This document shows positions 13,206 to 23,570 of a stretch of DNA of 64,000 nucleotides, one piece after another (the first letter of the stretch is position 1; the number at the start of each line of letters is the position of its first letter). The position numbers were made by a program, and so were the translations under genes. The stretch is from Endomychus coccineus. Its lineage: Eukaryota > Arthropoda > Insecta > Coleoptera > Endomychidae. The stretch spans positions 21,060,297-21,124,296 of the forward strand of contig OY294068.1 in assembly GCA_958510875.1 (NCBI GenBank). Direction: 5' to 3'. The notes beneath the pieces were generated by a model. The model was not told the DNA's origin. It made no database searches and saw only the letters and a list, made by a program, of their open reading frames with translations.

Positions 13206-13490
13206 CTTTGTAACATAAAATAAAAGAGAAAGGAAATAATAATAGAAGAAAAACAGAATAGAAATAAATTCAAAATGGATATGCACACCAGTGGTGATAG
13301 AATCCCCTTTTATAGTATTTGTTTCATGGCTGATGTTGAATCCGAATGCTAATTAAACGTTTTACCATAGATATAAATCCTTAATAAATTATAAAATAGA
13401 TTAGAGATCTATAAATACTTTCTTATAGCTATATAATATTTCTATAATTCATGAACAATTCACTTGAACAATGCTCTACAGTTTCTTGAT

Positions 13491-13670
13491 TTAACTTTGT
13501 ACAAGATCGTCTGTTTTTGTATCAAAAGCATTTATGAGAATATTGACGCCCATTATAAACACATTGACTATAAGAATGGCATTATTCAGTTTTTCGCCTT
13601 TGGTTGTTTCACTTTCAATGTTGATGTCCACGTTAGATCCAAGAAATACACATAGAACTGCTTGAATAGC
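13491..13670 (-). CDS. ninjurin alternative terminal exon C4
   Basis: Acceptor GAAAAAG|GCT (exon starts at 13670) after a long T-rich tract, phase 0. It encodes 59 residues: AIQAVLCVFLGS, DIN in the loop, KLNN at the start of helix 2, then MGVNILINAFD and a short tail with stop at 13491-13493. It aligns with C5 through the whole length, and the T-rich acceptor region (TTTATTTTATGT) is also alike in both, which points to duplication of exon plus acceptor. No canonical AATAAA was seen before exon C5, so it may share C5's 3' end or use a variant signal. Confidence 0.72.
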   Translation of the reverse strand, partial: AIQAVLCVFLGSNVDINIESETTKGEKLNNAILIVNVFIMGVNILINAFDTKTDDLVQS

Positions 13671-13803
13671 CTTTTTCACATAAAATAAAAAAAAATAAAA
13701 AGTAAAAGAATAAAGAAATAAAAAAATGTAAATGATAATATGTTTAATTGATAAAACCAAATTAAACTGGAAGATTAAATCCAAACCAAAACCACCAACA
13801 ACG

Positions 13804-14236
13804 CAGGGTCGGATTTAGGAGTGAGTGGCTGCCCACGGGCCCCCACCAAGTATAATATATTGAAAAACAGTTTGGATTTCAACAAAAATGATAGGATAAT
13901 TTGGTTAATATAGTAACAAATTCATAATTTTTGAGTAAATTTGTGCAGAATTTGAATTCACATATTTTAATTATTTATTTTACATTACAAATGCAGAAAA
14001 TATTGTATATTTAATATTTATGCAATAGCAGGTAGAAGTTAAAATAAGCTATTTCTTATGTCACATTGCTTTGAAACACTACATAATAACAAGTTCATTG
14101 AAATTAGTTATTTGAATTTTGCCGCGTGTTTAGTATGTGGCGTCGTATTACAGATAAGTTTCTAGTCCTTTGACATTACAATTGCATTATAATTTTGTAT
14201 TGTGAAAATATTTTGTGGCATTTAATATTACCAGAA
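13804..14236 (+). mobile_element. hAT-derived fragment, right end missing
   Basis: Begins CAGGGTCGGATTTAGGAGTG and is collinear with the left and extreme right parts of the complete hAT element at 36263-37143 (shared segments CACCAAGTATAATATATTG and TTTGTATTGT..TTTGTGGCATTTAATATTACC). The terminal CCCGGCCCTG is lost, so it is a decayed copy. It lies between alternative exons C4 and C3 of ninjurin. Confidence 0.75.
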
Positions 14237-14704
14237 CCCATTTTAGCTAGTTTAAATATATAACATTTCAACTCATAGTTGCAGAGATATTGCAAGTATT
14301 TGTTTATTAGGCTCTGTTTATTTACCACGGAACTAGTACAACGGATTCGTCAGCGACGTCAAAATCCCCGATAATGAATTTTTGGATCATTTCAACCAGT
14401 AATTTTCGAAAATTTGTTTATCAAACATCATTGTGAATAATTAAGGAAGTGCAAGAAAATTGCATATCTTGCATATTTTATGGACCCTAAAAAGAATCGT
14501 TTTCACCACTCAATATTCCCATGGTAAAAATCGAGAAATTTCGGTTTTGGTTAATCTTTCTGGACTATTAAAATTACAAAAAAAAACATGCACACGAAAG
14601 TTCATACCAAGTGACTCCCAACATTGCATTCAACATAATCATCGTGGGGATTGCTGAGCTTGAATACATTACAAAAGCATAATAAATCACCATGTATAAT
14701 ACTT

Positions 14705-14905
14705 TTACAATTCCTGTTTTATAGTGATATTGATAGCAAGGGCGGGATCTAATCCGAAATTCATTTTAATTACGTCACAGAACAAAACACCAGTTACTAA
14801 GCCTAAAGTAATATGGTCCAAAATCCAAGCTAATTTATTGTATTTTTCATCTTGATCATGATCCATTATGTTGTACACCACAATCGAAATAATTGCTGAT
14901 GAAAC
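14705..14905 (-). CDS. ninjurin alternative terminal exon C3 (most divergent)
   Basis: Acceptor CATGCAG|GTT (exon starts at 14905), phase 0. It encodes 66 residues with a stop at 14705-14707. VSSAIISIVVYNIMD completes helix 1, and the loop is rich in Asp/Glu/Lys. The second hydrophobic segment (ITLGLVTGVLFCDVI) lacks the usual INxxISxF motif and carries an Asp, and the tail AINITIKQEL is unique to this exon. The frame is open over its full length and the splice phase is kept, so it is probably functional but altered. A decaying exon is the alternative. AATAAA occurs on the minus strand near 14303-14308 and 14318-14323, about 390 bp downstream. Confidence 0.6.
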   Translation of the reverse strand, partial: VSSAIISIVVYNIMDHDQDEKYNKLAWILDHITLGLVTGVLFCDVIKMNFGLDPALAINITIKQEL

Positions 14906-15361
14906 CTGCATGATAAATGAAAAATAAATGAATACATATTGCTTGTTTTGTGTCCCAAACGATTAATAACCGCGAATGTTCATGCTTTATCTCGATACAT
15001 CTAATTATTAATACTTATTTCAATTTTTTAGTTGCATTCGATCTCATTTCTATTCTAGAATTATCTCTGGTACATTAGGTTGAAAATGCGTTTGTCAATT
15101 TTTGGTTAAATTGAATTAAAAGTCCTAGGCAGTTAAATCCGCATGTTGAATAAGTTTGTAGAAGAGATGAGACTATGTACGGAACGTGGTATTAACTAAT
15201 GTTTCTAGTATTTATCATCAAAAAGTCAAGGAAGTGTAAGTCCTCAATTTATAGTCAACACATTTTTATATGAAGGAGAAGTCTAAGACATCACAGACAT
15301 AAGACAAAGGTATTTAGGTTGTTCTATCTAGATCGACTAGTAACATTACAACCAAACGATT

Positions 15362-15401
15362 CGGAAACCTGTTTCGCTCTCTGAAGCTCATCGTGGAACG
15401 A
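15362..15401 (-). ncRNA. decayed hammerhead ribozyme motif a
   Basis: Minus strand: ACGATGA, then stem II GCTT..AGC, then GAAAC. Two of the seven CUGANGA core bases differ. Stem III (after GAAA) is poorly kept. A clear relative of the better motifs at 16168 and 31139, and unlikely to cleave. Confidence 0.4.
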
Positions 15402-15690
15402 GTAAACTGAAGTGCTACCGCTAGATATTTCTGTCGGGGTATAGATACCCATTTGACAGAAAACTCTAGAAGCCAGATCATCTAACGGCTTCTATCCGAG
15501 AGTACATGTCCCACTGAGATAACCCAACGCAATGTAAAACGTTGACTAAAATGATATCTCGTACGTCAATGAAGTCACGGGGAATGTTAGTAACTTAGTG
15601 TTGGATCGCGACTTCAACCGCTGTTACAATTAATGGATGAACAATAGACGGAGTTTTGGTTCGCCAGGTTCAACAGTGACAACACGTATT

Positions 15691-15736
15691 TCCTAGACAG
15701 CTGTTTCGCTTTTCTCATGAGCTCGTCAATGGGACA
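15691..15736 (-). ncRNA. decayed hammerhead ribozyme motif b
   Basis: Minus strand: TTGACGA (first core C replaced), GCTC opening stem II, GCGAAAC closing it, then AGCTGTC, in which ACAG/CUGU forms the very short stem III typical of Penelope-type hammerheads, with C as the cleavage-site base. Stem II is weakened on its 3' side. Confidence 0.5.
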
Positions 15737-16167
15737 AGGCAGACCTCAAGTCACTGATCAACCATCTCCGAAAGTGGTATAATAAAACACCTTCGAAAAT
15801 GTTTGGCGAACCTGGATATTCCAACACCATCTGCCGGAAGACACATGGCCAACTGAGAATGAGATTAACAATGCTACACATTGACAAAAGAGCTCTCGCG
15901 ATTCAAATAACCGACGGTTCGCCAAACATTGTCGATGGTGTGTCTATTGACTTCTCCATTAACTTCTAATACGAAATGTGTATGTATTTTACTATGGAAT
16001 GGATAAACAAATTATTACTTATTAGATATTATCCACAAAGATAATTAGATTTCTTTAGAATAGAGGTTGATAGTTGGCGTTAGTGTTCCTAGTCCAAATT
16101 AATTATAATTCATAATTAGTTGAGAAAGTTTTGGTTCTCCAGGTTGAATAGTGGTAATACGACTATT

Positions 16168-16215
16168 AGTCCCAGACAGCTGTTTCGCTTTCCTTATGAG
16201 CTCTTCATCAGAACG
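16168..16215 (-). ncRNA. decayed hammerhead ribozyme motif c
   Basis: Minus strand: GTTC upstream can pair with GGGAC downstream (stem I). The core ATGAAGA (C3 changed) precedes GCTC and a loop, then AAAGCGAAACAGCTGTC. Stem III is ACAG/CUGU with a minimal loop and the cleavage triplet is GTC. A CTGATGA string also occurs three bases out of register. Confidence 0.5.
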
Positions 16216-17294
16216 AGGCAGACGTGAAGTCACTGATCAACAATCTCGGGCAATGATATAATTACCACCTTCGAAAATGTTTTCCAAACGTAGGTGTTCC
16301 GATACCATCTGCCTGAAAGCAGATGTCCCACTGAGAATGTAATTCACAATGCCACGCATTGATAATACAGTTCTCATGATTCGAAGAATGGACGGGGAAA
16401 CCATTGGAAATACTACCGCCAGGGGACGGCCCTGGAGAACCAGAACTTCGTCGATTGACTTCTAACACGAGATGTGTTTGTTATTCACTTTGCATTAATC
16501 ATTTGAATATAATAGAATAGGAATAATACTTCCAAGAATCTATCCAACTTTTCATCCAATGAAGAAATATCATCAAGAAATCCCCAATTAATTTGTTGAA
16601 CACGTTCGTTTGGAATAAACAAACCGTGATCTGAAATGTGTTGAACTACACGGGACAAGATTCCGATAGTGGATAAGTTGTTATGAAATTTATGGCAACA
16701 GCCGAATGATCAGATATGAAAGGTTCAAATATAAAACTATCAAAGAATTCATGTGGTACATTAACGAATATGTTATCAAGACATGCATCTTTTCTTTTGT
16801 TATTTTTCTCATTGAAGCTTCGTCTGCAAATGGAGTTGACACATCATTATATCCAAATGAAAATTTCAAAATTCGGTACAATTCAATCTACTGAAAATGG
16901 ATGAAAACGAATCTTCAAAACATAAATCCTCTGGCTACAAATTATGGAGCCTAATTTTCCTCAAACGTGTATAAGTCTCTATTCATAATGAAATATCAAG
17001 TTCAATGATTTTATGTGATGAACAAAATCACTACAGCTTCATTGTCACATATTAGGTACATTAAAAAAAGTACCAATCTTCCTTGGCCAAGAGGGTGGTT
17101 ACTTTTTGAGAATGCTCGATGCAATGATTTCAAGTGTGTTCGAAGCAAGTTTTCGATGGAACAGTTCAATACGAAATATTTTTTCGAGAATGATTCAGTT
17201 CTAAGGTATTGGGGTGGATCAGTTCCAGAATAAACTTGTCAAATCCAGAGAAATACGATTAGTGTTCATTTTTGATATCGCCATAGGTAATGGC

Positions 17295-17497
17295 CATAGA
17301 GATCAAGAATAGAGTACATGAATGGAGGATTTCGTGACTAGCTCTAAGAACTCTACGGTGTTTCTATCTCTTTCTAATTTGTCGGAAGAGAGAACAGAGT
17401 ATTAGAAAAGGATAAAACCACTACCGCTCGCTCAGACTTAGTCAAATTAATAGCATTGCTCTTATGGACTTCGATTACTCTATTCTTGATCTCTATG
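17295..17497. mobile_element. 203-bp MITE with 8-bp target duplication
   Basis: Terminal inverted repeats CATAGAGATCAAGAATAGAG (left) and the matching complement at the right end. It is flanked by GTAATGGC (17287-17294) and ATAATGGC (17498-17505), an 8-bp target duplication with one change. Non-coding. Same family as 18030-18303. Confidence 0.85.
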
Positions 17498-17584
17498 ATA
17501 ATGGCACATGGAACAGAGCACTGTCAACACCAGCTATGAAACAAGATACACCCCAAAAAGTTACATCATGAAAAACCGATTTTT

Positions 17585-17791
17585 TCATGTTGATTTGTAA
17601 TTGTGATCATCTATCAATTTCAAGGGGTTGTTTGAGTATTCGATACCAAAACCAGAAATAATGATATTAATAATGGAAATGAGAAAAATGCAAATTAAAA
17701 TGATATCATTCAAGATAATGGCAGTTTTGCAATCGTGATCTCTATTAATGTTCAATCCACCAATTATAACGAACATTATCGCCACGACTAA
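17585..17791 (-). CDS. ninjurin alternative terminal exon C2 (most canonical)
   Basis: Acceptor TTTTTCAG|TTA (exon starts at 17791), phase 0. It encodes 68 residues. LVVAIMFVIIGG completes helix 1, LNIN matches the family's G(R)LNIN loop motif, and LNDIILICIFLISIINIIIS then GFGI matches helix 2 of ninjurins (LNN..VFLITVINIFISAFGI). Stop at 17585-17587. Joined to exons 24369-24665 and 21541-21714 it gives a 225-residue protein with the length and topology of ordinary insect ninjurins, so this is probably the ancestral last exon. Confidence 0.85.
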   Translation of the reverse strand, partial: LVVAIMFVIIGGLNINRDHDCKTAIILNDIILICIFLISIINIIISGFGIEYSNNPLKLIDDHNYKST

Positions 17792-18029
17792 CTGAAAAAA
17801 AAAGTTGGTTGATTTATAATACAATAGCTGTCTGAGCAATATGTTTAATTAATTAAATTCATGATAATAATAAACATAAGTCAGACTATTTATCGAAACA
17901 TTTGTACATCTGTTGATATATTTGATAATAACCTAATCATTCAGCTACTGTACTTACAATTTGTCGAATTTTGATTGATGATTCTATTATTTTGAGTTTG
18001 GGGACAGTTGTTCTGTGCTTTGGGGAACT

Positions 18030-18303
18030 CATAGAGATCTTAGAATAGAGGTATTGACCTTCATAAGGCCAATGTATTTTGTATGCAACCGTTTAACAAA
18101 AATCTCGGCATAGATAATCATAATAATCGACCCCCTCTTTCTCGGACGCTTCGCCTACTCTATAGACTGCGCGTAAATAAATCATCGACGCAACGCGAAC
18201 CTGAAAGAACGTAGCATCGCGCTTCGAGTGGGAGGAGCGTAATCCCGAGTATTTTTCATGAACGGTTGCGAGGAAAAGGCCACTCAATTCTAAGATCTCT
18301 ATG
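18030..18303. mobile_element. 274-bp MITE, same family as the one at 17295
   Basis: Ends CATAGAGATCTTAGAAT and the inverse ATTCTAAGATCTCTATG, flanked by GGGGAACT (18022-18029) and GGGGTACT (18304-18311), an 8-bp target duplication with one mismatch. The 8-bp duplication fits hAT- or P-type transposases. No coding capacity. Confidence 0.8.
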
Positions 18304-18736
18304 GGGGTACTACGAAAAACAACAACGGAAGGCTTTAAACTAAGATGTTTCATTAGTAGCAAAACAACTATAGAGCACATATCAAATATGCTCCGTTGGG
18401 GAAAGTTGGTACTTGATTCACTCCAAATGTATAACATCTCAAATCAAGGCCAGGCTGGTAACTCCGGTGAATACCATGTAATTATTTTAAGAAAGTCGAT
18501 ACTATCGGTGATAACTATCGATAATACCAATAATGCATTACTATCGATAGACTATCGATGTTCAGCTATCACTACTATCAAATAAACCAAAAGTTAAAAC
18601 TCCTAATAATATACTGCTTTTGTTTCTAGGCGCTGAGTGTAATGAACTTTTTAAAACTGACCTACTTAATAATAGAGGTTATCGAACTATCTAGTGAATC
18701 CTAATGAACACCTCACTGCTCGATGTTCTAGAGAGG

Positions 18737-19693
18737 TCAATGAATTCGTAGTGTGACATCATCAATCAAACGAATAGCTCCCCCTGGATCGATTCCAAGA
18801 GCTTCAGCGTATGTTTGGGAGCCGAACTCTAAACAAGTGAATAGTACTCCAGGACAGGTAGAATCTGTGCTTTGTAGATTATGAAGAGCTGCTGGGATAT
18901 AAATTAACTCTTGGCAAAGAATAGAAAACCAAGTTTCTGTAAAGTGGTTTTCGCAATGGACCTCACATGATTGTCCCATGAGAGAGGGTGATCCGGGGCA
19001 TGGATATGGAAGACTTCATGTGAATAGTTCTGCATGACAGAATCATATCCTATTAGAGATTGTGGGATCCGCCTTCCTGGAGAAGACGCAAGCTGGAGTT
19101 TTGGTTGCAGAAACAAAGTTGATGCCAAGACACATCCCTGTGGAACACCAACGTGTATGGAAGAATACTACGTCAACCACCACATGAAGTGATCTATCTG
19201 AGAGAAAACTTGATAGTAAGCCATACAGTTGAGGCTGCAAACCATATGACGAAAGTTTCTCAAGAAGGCTTTGGTGCCAGACTTGGTCAAATGCAAGCAG
19301 GTCTTGTGTTCATCTCTGCTGATGGAAGCCATATTGCCGGTCATTCAATTTTGGAGCTCTCTAGGTATTGGATGAGCTCCATGTTGATTGCTTTTCTCCA
19401 ACACCAACTCGAGATGATAGTGCAATTGGTCTATGATTATTAGGAAGCATCTCTTCGTTTTTTTTTGAATTGTTCGGACAAGGAAATACACCAAGTTTGT
19501 ATTCAGGTGCACATTTCTCGAGAACGACAGGTGGAATTCCGTCCGGCCCTATAGATTTTCTGGTATTGAGGTCAAGCAGATTGCACCTAATTGTGCTCTG
19601 ACGAAAGACTATTTCAGGCATATCGCTATCGATGGCAGCAATATCAGGAGGTTCCTTCCCTCGTGAATCCAAAGTGGAATTCGCTGCAAACAT
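18737..19693 (-). pseudogene. LINE reverse transcriptase relic (I/Jockey-like)
   Basis: Read right to left, three frames together give RT landmarks: LDLNTRKSIGPDGIPPVVL, then NNHRPIALSS (RT blocks 1-2), a degenerate KxSYGLQPQL / LSDRSLHVVVD region, then SHEVFHIHAPDHPLSW and RSIAKTTLQKLGFLF, and finally AIRLIDDVTL near the C-terminus. Several frameshifts and stops interrupt it. It lies in the intron between ninjurin exons C2 and C1, in the same orientation as the gene. Confidence 0.8.
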
Positions 19694-19734
19694 TCCAGCA
19701 AATAGGTTGGCTTTTTCTTGTGGTATAGTGTGAC

Positions 19735-20230
19735 ATTATTCTTGAATAGGATTGTTGAGCAAATTATGTATATATAATTAATTGAGGCGAAATGAGATTG
19801 AATAGATTGTTCAATTTGGTAGTGATCTTAAAAAAAGTACGAAAACAAAATTTCCGTTTGTGGAAATCGAACTCGAGTCTACTTAGTTGGAGGCCGGTAT
19901 CGTAGCCCCTAGACCACAACGCCCCTTGTTGTTATAAACTGTCAAAGAACGGTGTAAATTTAAGCTCACTTCAATATCTGTTTTTGTTGTTGTTGTTGTT
20001 GTTGATGAACCATTTTATTGAAATTTGGGTAAGAGCGGTTTTAAGTCAATCCAAATCTACTGTGAAAGTTTTGAATCGATTCAATGTATACTTTGGGAGT
20101 TATCATGTGTGGAATGTGTATTATGTAAGTTTGTAAATGGAAAATCAGACGTATTCGAGGGAATTACAAATCTAAGAAATTTAGAGACCAATTATTGGTC
20201 CATTTCCACAACATTTATGTTGATGTAAGT
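19735..20230 (-). repeat. composite repeat with tRNA-like module (copy 2)
   Basis: On the minus strand at about 19930-19860 there is a tRNA-like head: GTTGTGGTCTAGGGG (box A-like), then GAGTTCGATTTCC (box B-like). The plus-strand stretch 20035-20100, ending TTTTGAATCGATTCAATGTA, matches 27485-27540. A (TTG)n microsatellite lies at 19985-20004. Confidence 0.6.
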
Positions 20231-20476
20231 TATTGATGGAGATAAGTCAATCTAACAATGTGTCACAATAGCTATGAGATCGATGAAATGAATAGTTGAC
20301 ATATTCACAAATAAGCAAAGCCAACACTGTACAACTCCGAGAAGTGTTGTACTTATACCATAATTTCAGTTTCAAAGTAGTAAAATAATAAAATAAATAG
20401 CTTTCAAACAGAGCTCATTATGGTGATTATCGTGGTACCAATGACGAATGAAAACAGAAAATGTATGAAATAAAAA

Positions 20477-20683
20477 TCACAGATCTACATTGGGGACTTC
20501 ATATGCAGAATATTTGGCAATACTGGGATCAAAGCAGGATATCAATAAATTGAGCACAGTTATGATGAAAGCAGCGATCGTAGTGAAATGATTCAAATAA
20601 TTCGCAGATTCGTGATAATCCTTCAGATGTAGACGACAATCTCTAAGCAGATGCAGTGTCAGACATAATATACCAATCACCAC
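20477..20683 (-). CDS. ninjurin alternative terminal exon C1
   Basis: Nearest last exon to the core. Acceptor GATCTAG|GTG after a T-rich tract (exon starts at 20683), phase 0. It encodes 68 residues: VVIGILCLTL completes helix 1, the loop is unusually charged and His-rich (LKDYHES), YLNH opens helix 2, which ends ITVLNLLISCFD (family: ITVINIFISAFG), and the tail is polar (AKYSAYEVPNVDL). Stop at 20477-20479. With exons 24369-24665 and 21541-21714 it gives 225 residues. Confidence 0.8.
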   Translation of the reverse strand: MVIGILCLTLHLLRDCRLHLKDYHESANYLNHFTTIAAFIITVLNLLISCFDPSIAKYSAYEVPNVDL

Positions 20684-20949
20684 CTAGATCGGAAAAAAAG
20701 ATATGAGAGCTAGAAATGATTGGTGGAGGTATAAATGCATGTTTCTGTTCTCCACTTTTTCGAAAGATTTATATTTCGTGTATGATTCACAATTCACTAC
20801 TATTCGTTAGGTTTGGGAGAACACTCGTGAATCTAATGTAAGTTACTAATCTTGGTTTACAGGCTATAAGATATGACAAAAAATTAATTCTAGTGGCAAT
20901 GAATGAGAACAAATTAATATTGATCACACTTATGGTTATAGGGTAGTTT

Positions 20950-21400
20950 TATTCAGAACAAGGTTGAAGATTCTTTGATCAGAAGAAGACATGGGATTAT
21001 GATTTGGGAGTCTATTGACGCAACAGGTTCCTGATGAATTTCGCGTGGCAATAGCACGACTTGATGCATCTTCAGGGCCAGCTTGAAGCTTGAACTGCAA
21101 CTGATTCTCTGGTGACTGTAGCGGTATTTATTGTGGAGAAAAACGCTGTACGCCATACAGTTCACTGCGAAACGTCGGCATCAAGTCGTGTTATTTTGAC
21201 GCGGAATCCACCTGGAAGCCAACAATTTTGAAGATTTGGTCAGTTGGTGTGATGAACATTCCCTTGCTGCTAGCAAGGACCGTGTGGCATGGATGAAGCG
21301 TATAAAACTTGGCAAAATCATCAACTTGCAAATGCATTATCGGGGGAGTATATTCATTCGACGTAGAAGGAATGTCTTCAATTAAGCTTCTCGGATGAAC
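20950..21400. pseudogene. possible retroelement debris
   Basis: At 21215-21280 (plus) the translation includes NFEDLVSWCDEHSL, like the segment after the YADD box in LINE reverse transcriptases. No long frame remains and the rest is not identifiable. Confidence 0.3.
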
Positions 21401-21540
21401 TGCTTATACTTCCAAGTGTCAATAAAAATTAAATGCTTTCTTTGTTATGAAAGGTACCTGCATTGTTATCGGAATCTGTCTAGATTCATCATGTTCAAGT
21501 TCTGGAATCAATAAAATGTGTGATATATGAAAATACAAAC

Positions 21541-21714
21541 CTGTAATATTATGGAGATGATGATTAACGTTAGCATCAAAGAGTAAAATTCATGTTTATT
21601 TCCGACTTGTAAGACATACTTCAATTGAGATGCGTTTGCAGTGAGAAGAGCTACATCCAATAATCCTTGTGCAATTGTTTTTTTCGTGGCATACTTGTTA
21701 GGATCCAGGGTCTT
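21541..21714 (-). CDS. ninjurin core exon (shared, amphipathic helices plus start of TM1)
   Basis: Exactly 58 codons between acceptor TTTTTTAG|AAG (21714) and donor CAG|GTTTGT (21541), phase 0 on both sides. It begins KTLDPNKYATKKTIAQGLLD and continues VALLTANASQLKYVL, the strongly conserved ninjurin block. In vertebrate NINJ1 this block forms the two amphipathic helices that drive adhesion, oligomerisation and membrane rupture. It ends with FYSLMLTLIIISIILQ, the first part of transmembrane helix 1. It contains no stop signal of its own, so it must splice to a terminal exon. Five compatible ones lie downstream. Family assignment is firm; function in this insect is inferred. Confidence 0.92.
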
Positions 21715-21887
21715 CTAAAAAACATTAACATATCAGTAGGATCCGAAGGAAACGTATATACGTAAGGGATTGCTTCTGCAGCCTTAAAGTAACTATTGGA
21801 TTCCTGATTATATAAAAAGTTCCTATCGACATGAACAGACTATGTGGTGCCCGCGTGCAAACTTAATTGTGGCGCCCTATGCCTGTA

Positions 21888-22411
21888 GCGGGGTCATTCA
21901 CAAATTACGTACGCAGTTTTGGGGGGAGGGGGCCATGGAATCGTTACATTTTGTGACGAAGGGGGGCTGGGGGCTTATACGGTCGCGTTACGTAACAAAA
22001 TGTAAATACAAATAAATTGTTCGTTTGAATATTGCATTTAAAATAAACGGGCGTACTTGAAGTATTTTAAATTTAAGCGCGGTTTGTGAGCAGCCGATAA
22101 AGTAGAATTCTTGGCGGTTCAAATCATCTGTTTTTATTTACCGTTTGAGTATCCATATAAATAAGCACACATCTCTCGACAAAAGTGCGATGATTTGATT
22201 TTCCACTTTTACAACTGTCTGGTAAGAACAAAAATTTGTATAGTAAATTGTTTTTGATACAACAAAATGAGTATTTGAGGGGGGTACATTTATAACACGT
22301 TACGTGATATCACGGTGGGGGGGCTCAATGGTTTGTTACGGTTCGTGACAGAGGGGGAAGGGGGATGGAAAAATAGTGGAAAGCAGCGATACGTAATTTG
22401 TGAATGACCCC
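21888..22411. mobile_element. 524-bp non-autonomous DNA transposon (TA target site)
   Basis: Inverted ends GGGGTCATTCACAAATTACG (left) and the complement ending GAATGACCCC (right), flanked by TA at 21886-21887 and 22412-22413. G-rich subterminal segments (GGGGGGAGGGGG near 21925, and GGTGGGGGGGCTC near 22315) are partly mirrored. No coding sequence. It lies in ninjurin intron 1. Confidence 0.75.
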
Positions 22412-22984
22412 TACGTGAAGTATCAAGTATAGCGTTGGTATAGCAGCATCTAGCTGAAGGGGATCAGGGAAGCGATAGCCCCTTGTATCGCAGCAGGCTA
22501 ATTTTTTTGACCGCAAGCGGTTTGTTAACAAACACAAAAAAAAAAGAATTATTTACCTAGATATAGAAAATTAGTTAGTAACGTAAATTAAAATCGGGTG
22601 CGTGTTTAACTCTAAGGATACATTACACAAATGCACATCAACGTGACGTGATTACTGATTGTTTTTGTAAATGTAAATATTTTTTACGGAATGATACTAA
22701 ATCAGAAATACTGCATGGGATATTCTAGCTTTTTATATGTTCCAGCTCATATTTTGGTTCAAACATCACCGTCCGCAAACCTGGACCTGGCAATCAGGTG
22801 CGTCGTGTCGCCGTTTTTTTTTTACCAACAGGAATTGACGAGCAGGTTCTTCCTGTGATTTATTATTTAATGATTGATATTGTATAATATGTATATTGGA
22901 TAGGTATTAGCCATTGGATTATTTAAATATTAGTATTTATTTTAATTAATATTTAATTATATTCTTCACACACGAGGTCCGAAG

Positions 22985-23570
22985 AATATATTACATTTAG
23001 TCAAGCTATTTCTGAAATCGTTAAAAAAAGTCCTAGAGCAATAATTCTTACACCATACTATTTGTCATTGTATCTTAAGCATCCGTCTGTCTGGATGTCA
23101 CGAAATTTGTATACATGAGAACTTGAAAATGAAATGTCCTATCATATTCAAATTTTGACGAAAAATCGTTTGACAAACACTATTATTTTTCAGAGAATTC
23201 GTGTAATAAAGACACTCTTTTCTGAGGGGTTGAAAATTAACCAAAATATTAACTCCCAAAATATACATTGTATCAATTCAAAACTTTACCAGGAAATTTC
23301 AATTAATTTTTCAATACTTTTACCTAAATTTCAATGAAATCGTTCAAAACTAAAACAACAACAAAACAATTATTGATTAAACTTAAATTTATACCGTACT
23401 TAAACTGTTTATATCAAACAGCATGGTGGTCTAGCGGTAATGAAAAAGGCTCTGATTCAGTAGGGTCGGGTTCGATCCCAGAGGATACAATTTGTTTTTG
23501 TATAACATTTTCTTAAAAGCATTATTAATTTGAATATTATTTAGTTGCTAAGAGTATTTATAGGATGTGA
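22985..23570 (+). repeat. composite repeat with tRNA-like module (copy 3)
   Basis: Left part (from about 22990, GTCAAGCTATTTCTGAAATCG) matches 27790-27830 in inverse. The module at 23424-23490 has a pol III box A-like TGGTCTAGCGG and box B-like GGTTCGATCCC about 40 bp apart. The tail (TTTTCTTAAAAGC..TTTGAATAT) matches the inverse of 27265-27310. Unlike an ordinary tRNA-derived SINE, more than 400 bp of shared sequence precede the tRNA-like head. Confidence 0.65.

Larger units (their letters stand above)
15340..16500 (-). repeat. tandem Penelope/retrozyme-like repeat with three hammerhead motifs
   Basis: Related blocks begin near 15340, 15655 and 16130. The last two share GGTTC[GT]CCAGGTT, then GACAGCTGTTTCGCTTT, then GTCACTGATCAAC and ACCTTCGAAAATGTTT, with a period near 474 bp. 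On the minus strand each block contains a hammerhead-ribozyme-like core (separate entries). Related blocks at 31137-31470 adjoin a Penelope-like coding fragment, so these are probably Penelope pseudo-LTRs or retrozyme-type derivatives. No coding sequence is present here. Confidence 0.65.

Noticed and set aside
13464..13655. plus-strand ORF over ninjurin exon C4
   Set aside because: Opposite-strand shadow of the alternative exon.
23424..23490. tRNA gene
   Set aside because: Box A/B-like motifs are present, but the acceptor and anticodon arms do not pair convincingly and the module recurs inside a repeat family.
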